A stretch of 64,000 bases of DNA, from the NCBI GenBank assembly GCA_911728435.2, contig OU452198.1:30347902-30411901 (forward strand), in the 5' to 3' direction. The notes below the pieces were generated by a model. The model was not told the origin of the DNA. It did no database searches and was given only the letters and a program-made list of their open reading frames with translations. Positions within the stretch are counted from its first letter, which is position 1, and every line of letters starts with the position of its first letter. This document shows, one piece after another, positions 10,036 through 25,000 of the stretch. The position numbers and the translations under genes are program-made. Source of the DNA: Apoderus coryli. Taxonomy: Eukaryota; Arthropoda; Insecta; Coleoptera; Attelabidae.

Positions 10036-13000
10036 GTGAGTAGAATAGAAATTTGTACATAAACTAAAGTGCGTGATCTGCCTGATTATTTAAAGCTCAA
10101 TAATACGTTTCTATTTTTAAGTGAGAAATAAAAGTCGAAACTCCGCGAAAAAAGTTTTTATCTCTCGCTTATAACACATTCACTCCACTTCAGTATGTAC
10201 TATTTCTTTACACTTTATTTGCTGACGACACAAATGTCTTATGCTCTGGTGCAAACTATGAATTGTTGGCTCAAAAAATTGAACTGGTGAATTTTCGATC
10301 TGACTAACAATTATTTGAAACTAAATTTGCACAAACTTACTTACTTTTTCTACAAATACCCGTTTGGTCAGAGGTGATTCCGTATAACTGTTGAGCTTTA
10401 CTCTTGATGAGGTAGTGCATATTGATGTCCTCAAGGATAAACTGTCCTCTAATATATTCGTCATCCGCAGAATGAGGTTGATCCTTGATCCATTCACTTC
10501 TCAACATCTATTATTATCTTCAGGTTACAGGCTAGCAGTAGGCCTGATCGATTTAGGCACAATACATAACGATTATATTGTAACAAATAAATATATATTA
10601 ACGAAATCCTTCAGAAATTCACTGAATCCAAGTTTATCTATTAATGTTTAACTAGATACTGTGAGATCGTTGCCATTAATTATCAATTGAAAATGATTTT
10701 TGTGTGTCAATTGCTTTTATTCTATTTTATTGGTTTAAATTTAATGAAGTTCTTCAAATAAAACTTCTCTGTTAGTCTAATATTATTTAAAAATCTTAGC
10801 AAAATAACATGAACAACGGTTCATCCTCATTGAAAGTGGCCATCATCGGACAGAGTCAATTCGCCGTAGATGTCATGGAAAAGATCACACAACATGGTCA
10901 TACAATTGTTGGTGTATTTACTTTGCCAGACAAAGGCAAGCGCGAGGATCCTTTAGGTAAGTATTAGCTAATGTAATAACCTTCTAGGAGTAGTATAGAT
11001 GTTATCTCAATATTTAAATGATGATAGAAATAGGGTAATGAATATTTAGAAAATAATTAAAATTTCAGTTATAGATGAATGAGTAGGTATATATATTGAG
11101 CCTTGGTAACATTTAAATGCAAAAGTGTCTTAATCATAAACGAGAATATTTTAAATAACAATAAAGCAAGTTTAAATTTTGATTGTTAGGCTCAAAATAT
11201 AAATAGTGACCCTCGTACTTTACAGCTATAAATGAAAAATAATTTTGTGGCGTAGCGGACAAAATGACTGGGGATTTTGTTTAATTTAGCAGGGCCCCAG
11301 TCTAATTTCAAATTCTAATAATAGTCGTTGCACATCTGCAATATCGGCTTGCATTTACGCCACAAATTAATTTTATAATTTTCAGCTATAGTTCCTTTAT
11401 TTTGTAGCCACCCCTCGTAGCGTAGGTATGTTGTTCTAATGTTTTTAACTTGTCCTAAGCCAGCAGGTATATAATTATTAACCTCCAAGGTCGAATTAGT
11501 TCTATTATACTTAATAAGTATCCATTACTGGGATTATTTTAAATACATATTATTACCTAAGTACTTTTCTTTTTATGTTTCTGAAATTTTTTGCACAATT
11601 CTGTAAAAAAAAATCCGGAATTTTTTAATTCTGACTTTTTTTACACAGTTCTGTAAAATAACTCAGAATTATGACTATTCTTACATTTTTTGCAGAATTC
11701 TGTAAAAAAACTCGGAATATCTTATCATTCTGACTTTTCTGTAAACCATCTCGGAATTTTTTAGTTCTGCCTTTTTTTTATACAATTCTGTAAAATAACT
11801 CAGAATTATGACTATTCTGACATTTTTTGCAGAATTCTGTAAAATAAACTCGGAATTTTTCAATTCTGACTTTTCTTACAGAATTCTGTAAAATAACTCA
11901 GAATTTGGTAAACGCTGGGAAAAGCAGTCAAAATTAAAAAATATATAAACTGTAAAAAATAAATATTTGCTATTTTATTTGACTTCGCATTCAAAAAACA
12001 CCCGATAAAATAGTACCTAAACAAAGGCGTTCGTCAAAAGTGTAAAATATGGGTTGTGTTAGCCTCAGCCCAAAAAATTTCCGGCGGTTAAACTATCGCC
12101 TCAATAATCTACCGTGGATGAAAACGCAATTTTCAAATGAAAAAAAATGCGATATATTATACAAAATCTTATTTTCCTTTCGGTTATACAAGGTGTTTCT
12201 AAAATATGTGGTCAAAATTTGTGAGTGAATTGGGGATCTGTAATCATGAAAAAAACCTAAATTGTAATTTTTCGAAAAGAGAAAAATTCGAGTTTGAAAA
12301 TTCTAGGACAAAACTGGTCCTTAGTACATACACAGCATTAATAACATTTTGGAAAACTTTTCGTTAGCAAACTGTATTTCAATATCAAAATAAACTCAAC
12401 AAAATTAAATAAATTTAACATAATTATTAATATTTAACAAAAATAAGTAATTTTAAGAAAATCAATAACAAACAATAATTATTTTTCAAAATTGCTGCTA
12501 TACAATTATTCACTCTAGAGCTTCAAAGAGTACACAATGCGCCTTAGTTTTTCTTCTGCAACAATTTGATTAAACGCATTACGTATTCTTTCCTGCAGTT
12601 GCTCGACATTTTCAATTGGCACTGTATAAACGTCTTTTACTTGACCCCAAACAGTAAAATCTAAAGGATTTAATTCAGGAGACCTAGCCGGCCAATTTTA
12701 GGAGCATCATTTCCATTTTCGTTTAACCACTAACGACATTTTCGTTTAACCACTAACGACACCGTCTACTATAATGTGGAGGGGCGCCATCATGCATAAA
12801 CCATAAAGAGGTTCGACGAGCCAAGGGAATATCTTCGAGGAATTGGAATTTGCGACAGAAGATTAAAATACATATCTCCAGTTAGATTTTCTGGGAAAAT
12901 GTGATAACCCAGCAGTTGATTTTCTAATGTTGAGGACCAAACATTTACTTTGAAAGAATGTTAATAATGAGTTACTTTTCTTGCATGAGGATTTCCATCA

Positions 13001-16000
13001 GCCCACACATGCTCATTATGCATGTTGAAAACCCCAATTCTGGTAAATGTGGCTTCGTCTGTGACTATAATATTAAAAAAAAACAATGGGTTTAGTTCTG
13101 TCATATCCAACATTTAAGTAGGTGAATAAATATGCTACATTTGATTAATTTATCTTTACTCGTTGCGCAAATATTTTAAAAAATCGTCCTCAGGTAGTTA
13201 TCTTTAACACCCTGTATCTTTGTAAATAAGGACTTTTCGAATAATTACAATTTACGAATTGCTTGTTACAAAAAGTAGCAAGACTTATAGTTATGTTGGA
13301 AATTTGTTTCACACTAGGTACCACGCTTTCACTAGACGTGCCGTTTTGTTGAACCACAGCTCATCAGTAGTTATCGGCAGGTAGTGTGACCCAAATTTCA
13401 AACATTTACGAAGAGTCATCTCTCGTACTAGTATAAGAACACGAGAGAGTTTATGTAACAAGCAATTCGTAAATAAAGCCTCCCGCTAGGGAATCCGGGC
13501 GCATCTAGTGTTGGCAATAGGATATAATGGAGTTGTTACTTCTTGTCCGGCCATCGTTTGTGAACTGTGTTGCACCGGGCATATTGCCTACTCACGCTAG
13601 ATGTCGCCAAAAACATCTCTTTGTCAATTACAATTTAGGTTTTTCATGATTACACGTCCCAAATTCGATCACAAATTTTTACCACCTATTTTCAAAACAT
13701 CTTGTATAACCTACAAAATTTGGGGAATAAAATTATTATACCTTATTATACAAAGGGCGAGAACTATGCTGCGATATAAATTTAGTACACATGCAGCCAT
13801 ATAAACAAATATACAAAAAATAGCAAGTGTATAACCATAAAATACTTTTTTTATTCAAAACTATAACTTATTCTAGATTAAATTAAAATACCAAGAATCT
13901 TACGATCATAAAATTTTCCGTATATACCACTGATTTTAGTAGTAATTTACAAAAATTTATATCCCACCAATATGGTGACGATTTTCAGCTATATTATTCT
14001 TTTAAATAGAGAGTTCTCAGGCAGAATGTGATCTTATAAATAACGACTTAAAAATAATATCTGAAGTCTCTAAGTGGCATGGTTTAAATTTGAATCCAAA
14101 CAAAACTAAAAATATTTATGCTGTTTGGTCGAAACTCCCAAAAACTTTTGAATGAAGATTAATATTATAAAATTAAAATACATAGTGTTGAAATATCATC
14201 GTCAGACACTTGTAAGAATCCTGGCGTTCTCATGGATAGGCACTTGCCATACGAGGATCATGTTGCTAAGCTATTAAGATTGGGATACTGTAAACTTAGA
14301 CTTTTGTATATGTCAGAGCATTTATTGGCTACTGATATAAAATTGAGACTGTGTGCTTCGATTCTTCTATCTGGATTGTCATACTCTGATGTTCTATATT
14401 GGTCGTGTCTCACAGTCACTAACAAAAATAGTCTTCAAAAAAATTTCAGGATTCATGCGTAAGATTTTGCTGTGGTGTTAGAAAGTTTGACCATATTTAA
14501 CCGTATTTTCAGTTGACAAATTGGTTAAATTTAGAAGAACGCTACTTTTTACACATAGCAACACTGTTATTCACAATAAATAAGTATATGCAGCCGGAGT
14601 GCTTATCTATATTTGCAAAGAAATTCAGATATTCATTGCCGAAATACAAGATACCGTAATCTTTTTGTTGTGCCTGGCCATGCCACTGCCTTGTTTCAGT
14701 GGTCGTTCTCCTACAATGCTGTAAATTTCTTTAATTCTATTCCACAAGATGTCAGAGACTGCTCCTCCTTAAACTCATTTAGGAAAAAAGTCAAAATATT
14801 TGTAATGAGTAAGATAAATTGATTTTTCTATTAAATGTGTATTGTAATGTATCTGAATTAAATTTTGTCTGTTTTTTTTATTGTTCCTTTGTATGCAAGA
14901 TTGTGATTGGATCGAATAGCGCAAGCTAGATTTCACGACGCTTTTATTTATTATTTGTACACTGTATTTTTGACTGAATAAAAGACTATATTATTATTAT
15001 TATTATTTGTGTTTTAAGTTTTAAAACATTAATATTATTGCTATAAAACTAGTGGATTTAGTTAAGACACTCTGTACACTGATTAAGCTTGGAGATATGA
15101 AACATTTTTACACAAACAAGAATTTAGAAGTCTCTAAAGTCACAAAAAGAGAAAGGAAATTAATTGTTATAAATTTAACCATGCTCAATGAAGTTCTAAG
15201 AAATTCGAAAATACCCAATATTATGCAAAACAAGAAACGATTTAATCAGTTCTAATCTCAAATTCAAAAGTAAATTTAAATAGCAATATAATGTATGCTT
15301 AGAGAAACCCTGGTTACACAATTTATGCGTCGTTCTCTTTAAAATCCCAAGTTACAACATCAAAAACTATAATGTTCAAATTAAAAAAAAATCTATCTCA
15401 AAATAATTCGGAGATATCATGAATCTGGTCAACCTGTTCTTTACAATTAACATGTTCATCATCAACCAGAAGAGAAAATTTTATTTATTTAAAAAATTCC
15501 TGATCCAATTAATATTTTCAAATTGTTGATATGTTTTAACATTTCGAGTTTTTCTACAGAATTCTGCAAAAAAAGTCCTAAAAAAATATTCTGTATGGTA
15601 CTTCTACGCTTCTGCACGTGATTTATGTCTATGCGGACAATAACACGTCTATTATACGTTACCGAAAATCGTAAGACATATTTTTGGATGTCATAATAAT
15701 CTTTCTTTCAGCTAAAGCTGCCGCTGAGATGGACATTCCAGTGTTCAAATTCAAAGCGTGGCGCAGCAAAGGCAAAGCTCTGCCAGAAGTATTAGAAAAA
15801 TACCGAAGCGTTAATGCTGATCTCAACGTCCTACCATACTGCTCACAATTCATCCCTATGGAAGTCATCAACCATCCCCCATTGAAAAGCATCGCTTATC
15901 ATCCATCCATATTGCCCAGACACAGAGGAGCTAGCTCAATCAACTGGTACTTAATTAGAATTATTCAAATAATAATAAGACCCTGCAACTTTATATCGTA

Positions 16001-19000
16001 TCCAATTTTCAGGACCCTTATCTGTGGTGACAAAAGAGGAGGTTTATCAATATTCTGGGCTGATGATGGTTTAGACACTGGCCCAATTCTCTTGCAAGAA
16101 GAATGTGAAGTCCTGGAAGATGACACTGTTGACAGTATCTATAAAAGATTCTTGTACCCTGTTGGTGTTAGTGCTGTAGCTAGAGCTGTTGATATGGTAG
16201 CACAGGGCATAGCTCCAAAGGTAGTTCAAAGTGAAAAAGGAGCTACTTATGATCCTATGCTTAATAAACCAGAACTCCAAAAGGTACATTTTGATTGCAC
16301 ACCCAATCTTTACTTTACTTTACCATCTATCTGTTTTCTCTAGATTGATTTCTCAAAATCTGGTAGAGACCTACACAACTTCATTCGTGGCATGGACTCA
16401 GTGCCAGGGGCAATGTGCAACATTAGAACACCAGGAAATGACCAATTCCAAGAAGCTCTTCTATTTGGATCATCTATGTGGAAAACTCCAATACCTATTG
16501 GTAAAGAGATTGAAATTGAAGGTACCACGCCTGGAATAATCCATGAGGAAGGTTTACTTTTACGTGGAAATGATGGAGAATACGTCAATGTCAAGAGAGT
16601 TAAAATTGGAGGTACGTTGAAATATTAAGTCAACGGAAACTTTCACGAGTGATATCCATTTAAATCTTGGATTCTAAGCTTTCGTACAATTATTGTCTAT
16701 AAAAATTATCCGATTTTTTTATGATAGGTCGCATGAAGAACGCAGCAACCATAGACCAAGTAGCCAAACAAATCACGCTTGAATATACTCCTGAAGAAAA
16801 GGCACAAATTGAAGCAATCCGAGATATATGGGAATCGATCCTAAATGTTGATATTGAAGAAGATACCGACTTCTTTGCAGCTGGTGCTGGATCCATGGAC
16901 GTAGTCAGGTAAGTAATCTAAACGAAAATTCTTGTAAATACTTGATATATGCTTTATTCTTTTTCAGACTAGTTGAGGAAGTAAAAGAAGTTTTCAAAGC
17001 AGAGTTAGAAAACGAAGACGTATTTCTTGCACCAACTTTTTCTGAATTCATTATACAAGTGGTTTTGAAGAGCAGAGGAGCAAACGAAGAAAAGATTATA
17101 AATTATCGGTAACTAGTTTTCATTTAAATCTGAATTTTACAAATGACTAACGTATGTAAATCACTTTGCAGACCAATTGAAATGGATATCAACAAAATGA
17201 AGATACGTTTCCCATGTCAATTATTTATTAACGGAGAATTCGTCGATGCTGAACATGGAAAAACTTTACCCACGATAAATCCAGCAACTGAGGAAGTCAT
17301 ATGTGATGTAAGTTGTCGTATTCTATTCTTAAGCCCTGTTCTCATTCTACCACTGAAACGGGCTACCAACTGTTCCGATTCTTAAATCCTCATCCAAGTT
17401 ATAGCTGCGTTTCACACAACCAACTTCAACTTCTACGGTCGTGACTAAATGCGTGACCTCATCTAGGTCACTAGCCATTCTACGACAACCCCTTTGTGGC
17501 TTAGATAAAAGCACCAAGCAAGAAACTGACAGAAGAAAACATATACACAAAATATTCCTTGGAAACCTCAACCACAAAAGAGCGGAAGCTTCTTTGGATA
17601 GCAGCAAGAACATGCGACTTATTCTTAGGAGATTTCTTACGGGACATTTTCGCCTCAGGAAAGAAGACGAAATCATTGTAACTTCACTTTACAAACTTCA
17701 TGGATCTCCAGTCACATTAGATATTCAGATCCAAATGGATCGTTATTTAAATCTTAAACTTTAATAGTCTACCTTCGTGTGAATCAAATTAAATAAATAT
17801 GTTCCTCTTCAGGTTCAATGTGCTTCACGAAATGATGTTGACAAAGCTGTTAAAGCTGCCAAAAAAGCATTTGAAGAGGGCGAATGGAGTAAGATCAGTG
17901 CTCGAGAACGTGGCCAACTTATGTTCAAGTAAGTTTGATTTTTCATTAGTCATCAGCTAATGAGTATGAATTACCTCAACTCAGGGATTTCTGGTGTGAA
18001 TCCTAAGATGGCTAAACCGACCGATCCTAATGTGTATTTACCGAAGGAAGATACTAAACCCAAACACCTTCAGCTGCATGCTGTTTTTCCACTTCACTAC
18101 ACCAGCATGTGTATGGACCCGACCGATTCGACCAAAAGATTTAATCTGGATTTCTTTTAATATGTTCACGTGCTGCTCACACAGTGATCATTGTTTTGAT
18201 TTAGTATCTTTCTTCGGAACATAAATCTGAAGCTTGTCTTCGTTAACTCGAATATGTGGTGCCACAGTGTTTGGTGCAGTCTGGTAGAGAATCTGTGTTT
18301 TCTTTATATTCAGGTCAAGCCCGATACTACTGTATGCGCTGACAATTGAAACTCGCGGATCTTAGCAGACACGGTTTCGGTATTCCATATTTTGTGTATT
18401 AGAACATGAGGATGTTCCAATATCTCTCGTCCTCCTTCTTTAAAAAGCGAAGGAGATATGCCATCAGAGCCAGCTGCTTTGTTGTTTGTTTTTAAGTTGA
18501 ATTTAATGATGAAGTGTATTTATATTTACCGTGTTCTATTGCTTTCAGGTTAGCTGACTTAATGCAGCAACACAAAGAGGAACTAGCCACAATCGAATCA
18601 ATTGATTCAGGAGCAGTTTATACTTTAGCTCTAAAAACTCATGTAGGAATGAGTATTGAAACATGGAGATATTTTGCAGGATGGACAGATAAGATCCAAG
18701 GATCGACAATACCTGTCTCACATGCCCGACCAAATAGAAATTTGAGTTTCACGAAAAAAGAGCCTATAGGGTAAGTTATTCACTAATTCCAGAAGACTTC
18801 ATAATAAAGAGAGATACCTAACAATTGTATGCCTATACTCTCAGGGTTTGTGGATTGGTAACACCATGGAACTATCCATTAATGATGTTGTCATGGAAAA
18901 TGGCAGCTTGTTTAGCAGCTGGAAATACCGTTGTTATTAAACCAGCCCAAGTATGCCCGCTGACTGCATTGAAATTTGCTGAACTATCTGCTAAAGCCGG

Positions 19001-22000
19001 TTTTCCTCCAGGAGTTATAAATGTCTTGCCAGGAACAGGTAAAATAATGTTATACAAAGGTAATTACAGTTTGCCTCTAATCTAATGTTGAACAGGAAGT
19101 GAGTGCGGAAACGCAATAGCAGCTCATCCACTAATAAGAAAACTTGGTTTCACTGGAAGTACAGAAATTGGACAAGTGATCATGAAAACTTGTGCAGATT
19201 CAAACTTAAAGAAAGTTTCTTTAGAATTGGGTGGAAAATCACCATTGGTTATATTTTCAGACTGTGACTTGGATAAAGCTGTGCGATTGGTAAGATAATT
19301 TTACAAACTACTTATTTTGATACAACTGCGTTATATCGCTTCCTTCTCCATCAATCAGGGTATGCAAAGTGTCTTCTTCAACAAAGGTGAGAACTGTATC
19401 GCAGCGGGAAGGGTGTTTGTTGAAGACAGCATTCATGATGAATTTGTTAGAAGAGTCATTTCAGAAACGAAGAAAATGGTAATAGGAGATCCTTTAAATC
19501 GATCCACGGCCCATGGACCACAAAATCATTACGCACACATGAAAAAATTGTTGGAATATGTAGAAACAGGTACGTACTCTAACATTATTTATTGAAACAC
19601 TAAATTAATATACGTAGCATTCAAATAAAAGGAAAATACTTCTTTGGTTCTTGAGTGTCATCATCATCAGTATTCAGTCGCTAACGAGTATGAATTATTA
19701 CTATAACTCAGGTATTTCTGTTGTGAACCCTAAGACTAAACTCACTCGAGTCTCGATCCAAAAATTACCACCATTTAACAGCTGTTGTTGTTTTATATAT
19801 TTATTGAAAGTTGGTTTATTAAATAAAACCCTTAACAAGCAATTAAGTATACTAGTTTTATTACTAATACAAAAGGAATGAACTGATGCAAAAATTATAA
19901 GCACATTGTACATCGAGAAAAATATAAAGCAAAGTGAGGTTAAAAACAAAAATGTTCTTCTTCTTGTAATATGTAAGAAATCACTCATTTCAAATAACAT
20001 ATTTCAACACCCTCCCTATTTGAAATAAGTCAAACCTTGTTCTTTTACACATCGTTTAAATTTTTGTCTGTCCAATGGTTTAGTCAACGAATCTGCTAAC
20101 ATTAAATTAGTTGGCACGTACTTTAAATTTATGAGCCCCGCACTGACTTTTTCTTTTAAAAAATGATATCGAACATCAATGTGTTTTGATTGATATGCAC
20201 CATTTAACGCGAGGTTCATCGCACCTTGATTGTCTATATTAAGTAAAACCGGAACGGAATTTACAAAAAGTTCACTGTTCAAACTACGGAGCCATAGAGC
20301 TTCTTGTACTGTAGATGACAGTGACATGTATTCCGCTTCAGTAGTACTGAGAGCCACAGTCGGTTGTTTCTTGCTATTCCAAGAGATTGGACACCCATTT
20401 TTGACAAAAATGTATCCTGTGACAGAGCGTCGATCTTCTTGATCATTAGCCCAGTCAGCGTCACAATATCCACTTATGTTTGGAACTGATTTAATATTAT
20501 TTCCATTAAATTCCAGTTTATAGTTTAACATACCTTTGATGTATCTAAATATACGTTTAACAGCTGCCCAATGTGCAATGCCCGGGTTGTGATTGAATCT
20601 GCTAACACAACTTACAGCATAACTTAAATCAGGCCTAGATACTTGTGATGCATAAAGAAGACTGCCCACTGCTTCTTGATATGGTATATTCTCCATTTTC
20701 AACTTATCTACACGATTGGTTGGGCACTGACTCTTCAACAATTTTTCACCAGGACATAACGGTGTATCTACTGTATTGGCAGTGTCCATCTTAAATTTTG
20801 TCAGTAATTTTTCCAAATACATTTGCTGGTCAATCCATATTTTCCTGTTAGGTCTATCTCGTACGATTCGGCAACCTAATATATGTTAGGCAGGACCAAT
20901 ATATTTCATCTTGAAATTCTGCATTAACGGACTCTTTATATCGGATTTGGCTGCTGTGCTGTTTGAAAAAATTAAAATGTCATCAACATAAATTGCTAAG
21001 ATTAGAATAAAATTTTCTGTGATTTTAAAGTAAATACAATTAACTTTTTTGCTTTGCTCTAATCCAACATTTTTAAGAAAAGCATCTAACTTTAAATTCC
21101 AACATCGGCTAGCTTGTTTGAGGCCATATAAGGACATCTTTAATCGGCAAACTTTATCTGTGTTACTGAAACATTCTGGAGGAAACATATACATTTCTTC
21201 ACTTAGGTCACCTTGGAGAAAAGCGGTAACAGCATCTAACTGGTCAATTTATAGATCATGTTCGGCTGCTAGTGACAAAAGATATCTTATTGAAGTATAT
21301 CGTACTACGGGGGAATAGGTTTGTTCGAAATCAATTCCCTTTTTCTATGCACATCCTTTGATGACTAATCTAGCTTTATGTTGTACGTGTTGATCATCTT
21401 TGATCTTGGTTTTAAAAACCCATTTACAATTTAATACCTTTTTACCAAGAGGCAAATCAGAGAGTTCCCAAGTACCATTTTCAATCAAGGAATTATATTC
21501 GCTTTTCATGGCCTGCATACAAAGATCCTTTTCTGGACGATTAAGGGCGTCTTCAACAGTAATCGCGTCGTCATCAGCTTGAATTACTGCTGAGTAAATT
21601 ACATAATAATTTTCATTGATTGTGGAACCCTTTTTGTTCGTTGTAACCTTGACGAACTAATTTCATCAATAGGATTTTCAATATCTGGATCATCTGGAAC
21701 AAAATCAGGATCAATTCCTTCCTCATCATATTCATCGGATGAACTGTGAATACTGTCTTGTGAATCATCATCATTGAGGAAAATAAAAAATATCTGTATT
21801 TTCCATTCCTTTATCTTCCAACAATGTACAACCTTTTTCATTTTCTATGAATTCCACATCACGTGCTAAAAATACTATGCCTTGTTCAGGATCGTATAAC
21901 CTATAATCCTTGGATTCAGAACTATATCCCACAAAAATGGACGGAGTAGCTTTAGGGTCTAACTTTTTCCTTTTTTGTGCAGGGACAAGCGCAAAGGCTT

Positions 22001-25000
22001 TACAGCCAAACATTTTGGTGTGCTTTACTGTAGGCTTTTTACCACTGAACATCTCTTCTGGTGTCTTGTCTACACATCTGGAAGGCAAACGATTTAATAA
22101 ATACACCGACACATTTACAGCCTCAGCCCAAAAAACATGTGGCAACGCTGCATATATTAGTAAACATCGAGCCTTTTCTATAATGGAACGATTTAAGCGT
22201 TCTGCTTTGCCATTCTGTTCTGCAGTATAAGGTACTGATGCTGAATGCCTGCATTTTTTAATAAGTTCTGAGTTGCAATACTCTTTACCGTTGTCGGTTC
22301 TGATACATTTGATCTTTTCACCTGTTTGGTTTTCGACAAAATTCTTGAACGCCTTAAAATATTCACAAACCTGACTTTTATGTTTCAAAAGATAAATAAA
22401 AGTTTTGTGACTGAAATCATCTAGAAACGTCAATACATATTGTGAACCAGACAAGGACTTCTCTTGTATAGGCCCGCATAAATCAGAATGGATCAATTCC
22501 AGAACTCTAGTTGATGAAGATTGACTAGCCTTAAATGGTTGTCGGTGACTTTTTCTCAGAATACAAATTTCACATACAAAATCTGACGGAACTGTATTTT
22601 TACAGTCAAAACCATCCACAAATCCATTTTTAAGTTTGTTAAGACTAACTGAATTGACATGTGCTAAACTACGGTGCCACAAATAATACTCATCAACAGG
22701 AGACATACTTAATATGGCAGAACCTCCTTCAGATGAAAACATATTAAGTTTAAATAAATGGTTCTCATGTGTAGCAGTTGCAATAACTTGTTTAAACTGA
22801 TATAAGATTTTTGCGCCCTCGGAGTCAAAAATAACTGTGTTGCCTTTCTTCACGATTTGACTGACTGACAACAGATTGACTTTTAAATTAGGAACAAAAT
22901 AAACGTTACTTACTGCGACATCAGAAGTTTTCTTGTTAATATTTACAGACAAGTTTATTTTACCAATTGTATCAGTATCCATTTTTTCATCAATTGCAGT
23001 ACGTATAGTTAGCTTACTAGTTTTTCTGGAATCTTCAAGTATATCAGGACTTGATGTCATATGAGCGGAACATTCTGAGTCTAAATACCATACAATTTTA
23101 TTTTCTTGTACTGAAAAAGCTGAAAGTAATGCGGCAGAGTGTTTAGAACTAGGTATTACTATCACTTTTTGTCTCTTTCTTTTTATCACAGTTGTTGGCA
23201 AAATGTCCATAACGATTACAATTGTACCAACGAAAGCCTTTGTTTTTATTATTCGCGCTATTTGTTTGTTTCGATGTCTTTTTGTGTTTGCTATAACCCG
23301 AGTTAGCACTTTTGTTATAACCAGAACCGGAAGAACCATAAAACGCAAGAGATTTATTATCTGTTTCATTCGCGACGACTGATATGTCTTGAAGTAACTT
23401 AGTTTTTATTGTATCAGCTGTAACAGTTACGCCCGAACTTTCAATACCCATTATCATCGGTTTATAATGATCTGGAAGACCCGCTAACAAAATTGTACCT
23501 ATCCACTCATCACTAACGATTAAACCAATGTTTGAAAGTTTATGTGCAGTTTCACGATTTTATTTACAAAGTCTTCAACTGAACTGCTGTCTTCTAACTT
23601 TGTAGTTATTAGATTACGGAGTAGACTCGTCTGGTTAACCCCGTATCCTGAAAGGCTGTAGCAAGGTTATCCCAGGCTTCTTTGGCGGACGTTGTAGTCT
23701 GAACGTGTACATAATTTAGATGATCTACTAGCAGTATTATTTTAGATCTTGCCTTAGTTATTTTATTGGTATTATCATCTGTACCTAATATCGCGTCCCA
23801 TAATTATTCATGCTCTAGATATGTTTGCACAGCGAATTTCCAAGTGTCGTAATTTTCACGGCCCTTTAATTTTTCTATAGGAGGTAACTGATACGACATA
23901 ATGAAGAAACTGTTCGCGACCAATTGCCAATTTCACTTAAACCAACTTTTCAAGCAAACTGTAATATCTGGGCCCATAACCTGTTGTTTTATATATTTAT
24001 TGAAAGTTGGTTTATTAAATAAAACCCTTAACAAGCAATTAACTATACTAGTTTTATTACTAATACAAAAGGAATGAACTGATGCAAAAATTATAAGCAC
24101 ATTGTACATCGAGAAAAATATAAAGCAAAGTGAGGTTAAAAACAAAAATGTTCTTCTTCTTGTAATATGTAAGAAATCACTCATTTCAAATAACATATTT
24201 CAACAGCTGTTGTAGGTGCGCTGCCCCATCTATGCGTTCTCTCTCAGTTCTCTCTCCTTTCGATGCTGTCTCTTCACATCCTCATGTCGTCGACGCTGCT
24301 CTTTAAAAACTTGATGACTCTCGTAAATGGTACGCCTCCATCTCGGTCGGTCGATCGCTATCTGCTCCCAGCTGTTCTTCACATCTAAGCCACACTTCTT
24401 CATGTTGGTCTGAGGAACATCTTAGTACTTTTAGCTGTCCTCCCTGATTTCATGAGCCAACCTTAAGCTGTGAATGAAAGATTCTCTTGGGAAGGCATTC
24501 CGTTGGCATGCCGATTACGTGGCCAGTCTATCACAACTCAATCATCTCCTCAATGCTAGTTGTTTCAGCTTCCTCCAGAACGGTGATGTTTGTTCGTCGG
24601 TCCTGCCATTTAATTCCAAGAATTCTTCTAGACTCACAGCTATACCTAAGGGTAGAAACTACAATACACTCGCAACTTAGCTCTAACGTTGATGTTATGT
24701 TTATCGAAGACTCTCGTCCTCAGTCGACCAAAATATGCGCTTGCCCATCTTATACGATGCTGAATCTCATCATCGATATTTCCGTTCGCCGTGAGAATGC
24801 TGCGGAGGTAAGAGTAACTCTCGATGTTCTGAAGCCTGTCTCCGTTAACTCGAATATGTGGTGGGACAGCCACAGTGTTTGGTGCAGGCTGGTAGAGAAT
24901 CTGTCTTTTCTCTATATTCAGTTCAAGCGTTGTTAAATGCATTTAGTATATAGTGAAGATCCTCTTCTGTATCAGCTAGGACAACATTGTCATCCGCGTT

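Larger units (their letters stand above)
19786..24205 (-). mobile_element. Young Copia LTR retrotransposon
   Basis: Two 224 bp LTRs (19786-20009 and 23982-24205) begin TG, end CA and differ at one base by my reading. The target-site duplication GCTGT lies at 19781-19785 and 24206-24210. Next to the 5' LTR (23968-23981, minus strand GGTTATGGGCCCAG) is a primer-binding site complementary to the anticodon arm of initiator tRNA-Met, as in Drosophila copia. A purine-rich tract abuts the 3' LTR (20010-20021). The internal part encodes gag, protease, integrase, reverse transcriptase and RNase H in Copia order, with several stops and frameshifts. It sits in the 10 kb intron of the dehydrogenase gene, antisense to it, and interrupts a LINE. 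Confidence 0.95.

Noticed and set aside
15684..16343. A single long reading frame that reads through two dehydrogenase exons and the intron between
   Set aside because: The 66 bp between 15947 and 16012 has canonical splice sites and adds residues that are absent from the protein family. It is an intron that happens to be open.
22030..22230. Plus-strand open frames inside the Copia element
   Set aside because: They lie opposite the conserved integrase frame and show no family resemblance.
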